DNA of 64,000 nucleotides. Origin: Ascaris suum (taxonomy: Eukaryota > Nematoda > Chromadorea > Rhabditida > Ascarididae). Made by a program: the position numbers and the translations under genes. The number at the start of each line of letters is the position of its first letter. The stretch's first letter is position 1. Of the stretch, positions 59,966 to 64,000 are shown one piece after another. The notes below the pieces were generated by a model that saw nothing but the letters and a program-made list of their open reading frames with translations, was not told the origin of the DNA and did no database searches. The stretch is from the NCBI GenBank assembly GCA_013433145.1, contig CM024190.1, positions 992,001 through 1,056,000 of the forward strand, read 5' to 3'.

Positions 59966-62900
59966 TCACCCTTCATTTTTCCATTCGGGGAAAAGATCGG
60001 TTTTCATGCGCTCGATGTAAGCCTTGATACGTGGGAAATCATTGTTGAGAAGGTCGGTTATTGGCTGATTGTATGGCAGATAGTAGGAAGTTGCCAAATG
60101 CCCAAATACTGAGAAGTCCGGCTGCAGAACGAAAACCAATAAATCCGGAACAAGAACATCAAGGAGTTTACTTGGCTTTTCTAAGCTATCCATCCTCTCA
60201 TGGAAATTTGTAGCCTATGCCTGATACTTTTAATGGCTTCAATGAATGCAGTCGCCATGAAAAAACAAAATTCACTGCAAATCAGAATAGTGTAAGATAC
60301 AATGCTGCATATGAAAACGAAGAGAAAAGGAGTCAGTCATATGGGAAACAAAAAAGTAGTCTGCCTGATACTTACACTTTGCTACAGGTAAACTACCGTC
60401 CTACATTTGAAACGACAATGTGCGGATCTTTGCTCCTAGATATCCCTTTATTAATGGCGCCTTTGGCACATATCACCGATGCAAATTAAAGGTACTGTGC
60501 CGTCTAACCAGCTTATTCAAATATTAGACGAACTATTCTCTTCTAACTTATGTGTAAGGACAATTTAAGCCTGGGATGAGTATTCATAGGTGCAAGTGCA
60601 TAATTAAGACTTCCATTGAAAGCGATAACACTATGCAACTTGAGATGCATTTTGAGGAAGGAGATCAGTCAAGAAATTGGACCACAAACAAACCGTAGTT
60701 GGCTTATCACCGAAAAGGAATTTCTTATCGCCAAGCAGATCGTCCACAGCTTGAATATCCCTTCGTAGAATTGCTACAATATCCTCCCGTTCGTGTCGAG
60801 CCATTCCTTCAGCCATCAAACGCTTGCGTATCTTCAACAGTAAACCGTTATCGCTTTATAACGTTAATGACACAACAACCTGCCCTCCACCCTCCTCTCA
60901 CCACCCTTCATGTCTACTTAATCAACAAAATCGTTTCCCTATTTTTTCTACCTCCTAATACTGCAAACAATTAAAGCTCATGGACAGTAACGAAGGAAAT
61001 CGTCCCAATATCTATAAGTTGAAAAACTGCCCAGTCTACGTCGATGCATCTAAAAGGCTGAGCTTTAATCCAATTTAAACAGTATAATAGAGCGCGTTTG
61101 TGTCATAATTGAGTGCTCATCCTTCAAAACTCTCGAATCGCTATCAAAGCGTGAAATAAATGCTCAAAGATTTGCGCTCATTCTTAAAAGATTAAAATTC
61201 GGTCCCCAACTGCCATCGTCAAGGAAATAGTGGTGCTCGAAAAGAACGCAAATTTCTAACCCTCCTGCCCCCATGAGGATGCGCTAAGCTAGTTTGCAGG
61301 AAGAACAAGCTCCATTTCGATCGACGGAAATCCCAATCACCTATATCGTCTTTCTTTTTGATGGTGCGCTCTGAGTTAAAATTTCTAATTTTTCTAAACC
61401 ACCAAACATGTCTCTCTTAAATTTAACAGCCAACTGGCAACGTAGAAAGATAGGTGCGTACTCTTTTATGCGGCAAAACCAATAAAGCCATTTAAATTAA
61501 TCGGAAACCAAGAAGTAAACCATTCGTTACAGATTTCCAAGACAAGAACTTATGAAAAAAAGGAAAATTGGCCGTACATCTTCGTTGACGAATTACAAAT
61601 CCCATACAGAGCGCAAAAAAATATCTGTAGTTAGAAAGTGGTTCAGGAGTGTCTCTGCTCTTCCAACAAATTTGAGAGAAAAGACTTCATCGTTTTCATT
61701 TCTACTCTAATTAAAGACGTTCTAAAAGCGAAGAAAATTTCCGCAGAGAATTCGTCATTTTTCAAGTGGTTAGTAGGACGCTTGATATACTTGTTTCAAC
61801 AAAACTAATTCATGACGTTCAAACAAGATTCCAGTTAAGAAGCATTCATGTCATATTTCCAATGAAATAACACAGTTAAAGTGAGCCAGATATCGGCTTT
61901 ATTCAAACGTTACAAATCGCCAGTTGGCGGTTCACACCTTCGATGAGCTCAAGAATGCGTCCAGCGGATTCTTTTGATGTTGAAGAATTTTATTGGATAC
62001 TTCATATGTTAACATGTGGTTGATATTGTTTGCTTCATGCTGCTTTGCATTTATTGCTACACGTAGGAAGCAAAAATCAACATTTTTAATTTACTCGCTA
62101 CCATATGGCATATTTTTTAGCCCATAGTCCGGAAATGTTTCTTTTTTTTGATCCTGAGTACCAAAAAATAAACGGAGTGGCGCATTGTGCAAAGCAATGC
62201 GATACGGATTTTGCGCGATATTAGTAAATAAACCATCATGATTAGATGGCCGCTGGAAAACAAAAAATTTCTGATAAGCCCTCAAGAAGTGATAAGGTAA
62301 ATTCACTTGTTTTTGCTATGAACACAAGCACCATAAACGAAAAACTTCAGACTCTAAAACACAATTTCTTATTCATCAAGGATGAGCCGACAAAAGGCGA
62401 AGTTAGTTTCACATCTGGGACAGAGACCTTGCTTATCAATTCACAGCCAACAAATAACTAATCAGGATGAGCTTTTAAATTGGAGCAGCTGTGTTTCACG
62501 CCCAGAAACTCCCAATCTCAAAACTCACACAAGGAGATTACAGTTCTAGTCCCATAAGCTCATAAAGGCCAAACTTCTAATTATAGAAGCTGTCTCAGGC
62601 CTGAGATCATCAGTAGCGATTCTCAGGCCAGTAGGCTGACTTTTGGCTTATCAACTGATAAGCTGCTATGAATTTGAAACTTAAAGTACGAAACTTCATT
62701 CGATCGGAGAACATGAAGATTAGGGTTCAAGTTTCTAGTTCCCCGGAAGCTTGCTTCTAAAAACGCTGCATATGAGCTCTTACACAATGCAAATCGAGAT
62801 CACAACGCGTTTTGCGTCACAACGTTTAAAAAAGCGCAAAAGTGAATAAAATGTTGTAATTATGAAGGTAAACATCATTTCGGGATGAACCTTTTGTGCG

Positions 62901-63008
62901 AATAATGCAGCGGCGAATGGCGTGAGGGACGTTGGTACAGGCATTCCGCTGACATCTCTGTTCACAATTTTAGCCGCATTCTCCAGCACTTTCGAGTACA
63001 ATAATGCA
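59966..63008 (-). CDS. FAX/CDR-type glutathione-transferase-like protein, C-terminal three exons
   Basis: Belongs to the failed-axon-connections (FAX/FAXC) and C. elegans CDR family, proteins with a thioredoxin-like N-domain and an all-helical GST C-domain, implicated in axon development and cadmium response. Exons on the minus strand: 63008-62874, 60853-60694 and 60121-59966, with phases 2 and 0 agreeing and a stop at the end (about 149 residues). Visible: ALLYSKVLENA, PVPTSLTPFAAALFAQKVHP, KIRKRLMAEGMARHEREDI, DDLLGDKKFLFGDKPTT, FSVFGHLATSYYLPYNQPI and IERMKTDLFPEW, in the order typical of the family C-domain. The acceptor of the middle exon (ttataaag) is weak; a nearby alternative breaks phase. 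The N-terminal exons were not found. A phase-0 donor (AGAGCA/GTAAGT at about 63608 on this strand) may end one of them, or they lie beyond 64000. Confidence 0.8.
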
Positions 63009-64000
63009 CTAAAACATGCATAAAATCAAGCAAGCATCGCGGGTAAACAATGCTAAAACGGATTCAGTGACCCATTCAAATACAAGTGTCAGGTAAGTGT
63101 AAAAGATGAGGAGTTGTTGGTTTGAAGAACACGGGCGAGTATAATAATAGGGTACCCAAACACCGGGCGTGGAGTCGCTCAAGGTAAAAACTATACCATT
63201 TATAAACCTATTCGGTGCGAAGTATATGTTGTGTGACGTGGCTAAATCGAAAGCACTGCACCTATTTTTAAAAAAAGCATGGTACTTTCAAATTTTCCTC
63301 CTCTCCACATATACTCACGCAAATTTTTGGGTTCTGTCCATTCCGCACATCAACATAATCAGAAATGATTATATTCTCTCATAGTTCCTGATTTCGATGA
63401 TTCTATTTTCAGTTCGAGATTAGCAGATGCATTAGATCATTGCAAATGTTTAGCGCTTCATCAATTCGGAAATCGCCTATCGACATAACAGAACAATTAC
63501 TGTGCTTAGACGTAAACAAGGAAGAGCCCTGACAGTTGGAGATACAATTCCACTGAATTCTATTTATTGAGAAAAACTGCGGTACGAAACAATGGAAGTA
63601 AAACACTTACTGCTCTAACATCGACTGAATCGAATTTAGCCTCTAGTTTATGAACATATTTAGGTGCGCCGAATGATCTGCGCCCCAAAATAGCTAAACA
63701 TACTGTACGTATGTGAGAGACAGAAGGGGGAGGGGGTGGAGAAAAAGAGAGAGAGGAGGGAGAAATAGGAACATGAAGGTGGAGAGAGGAGGACAAGAAA
63801 AGCGGAATGCTAAAAGAGGCGTTAAAGGTTTTCAGTGGAAGGATCAGAACTACGATTATATCTAAAGACAAAAAGATGGCTCATTTAAACAGCGACCAGT
63901 AACGAGCTACTTTGAAACTCTTCCCTTTTGGAATTTTTCCTGAAATTAGTTGTTGCGTAACTTTGTGAGAGTAAAAATTTTAAAGTTTCGGAGAGAAATT
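63009..64000. other. upstream intron or 5' region of the FAX-like gene
   Basis: Expected to hold intron and possibly N-terminal exons of the minus-strand FAX-like gene. One candidate exon on the minus strand ends at AGAGCA/GTAAGT near 63608 and encodes APKYVHKLEAKFDSVDVRA, but I could not match it to the thioredoxin-like domain. A purine-rich patch (63716-63800) makes a Ser/Pro artefact frame on the minus strand. Confidence 0.35.

Overview
The window is nuclear DNA from a nematode. It is AT-rich and gene-poor, and its genes are split by long introns with short TTTCAG-type acceptors. Two genes have an unpaired 3' splice acceptor just before the ATG, as expected for spliced-leader trans-splicing. 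A mitochondrial insertion has the gene order cytb-trnL(UAG)-cox3-trnT-nad4-cox1, which is the order known from rhabditid, strongylid and ascarid nematodes. I cannot name the species.

Layout. 1-5.7 kb: no firm gene; it holds one 190-codon open frame and one copy of a dispersed repeat. 5.8-12.6 kb (+): mevalonate diphosphate decarboxylase, nine exons placed by hand. 13.7 kb: second copy of the dispersed repeat. 14.7-19.1 kb (+): METTL23-type methyltransferase, 3' end unresolved, with a degenerate minisatellite in its second half of intron 1. 20.05-20.7 kb: decayed Tc1/mariner-type transposase. 23.5-25.6 kb (+): a small three-exon gene of unknown function whose splice phases agree. 31.66-32.06 kb (+): last two exons of an unidentified gene that ends about 170 bp before N-acetylglucosamine kinase (32.2-39.4 kb, +, eight exons, complete). 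This spacing plus an SL-type acceptor suggests an operon. 40.8-44.5 kb: decayed nuclear copy of mitochondrial DNA (NUMT). 46.6-57.7 kb: an 11-kb satellite built from a 16-bp unit centred on TTTTGATCT, with higher-order repeats of 11 and 17 units and with several polarity reversals. 60.0-63.0 kb (-): C-terminal part of a FAX/CDR-type glutathione-transferase-like gene.

How the genes relate. The recognisable genes are housekeeping enzymes: isoprenoid synthesis (MVD), protein methylation (METTL23-like) and amino-sugar salvage (NAGK). Only the NAGK region hints at co-transcription. All gene models were assembled by hand from splice consensus, reading phase and family similarity; no alignment or transcript data were available. 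The most unusual element is the GATC-rich satellite, whose architecture (16-bp base unit, two higher-order periods, palindromic 654-bp duplication) is not explained by any gene.
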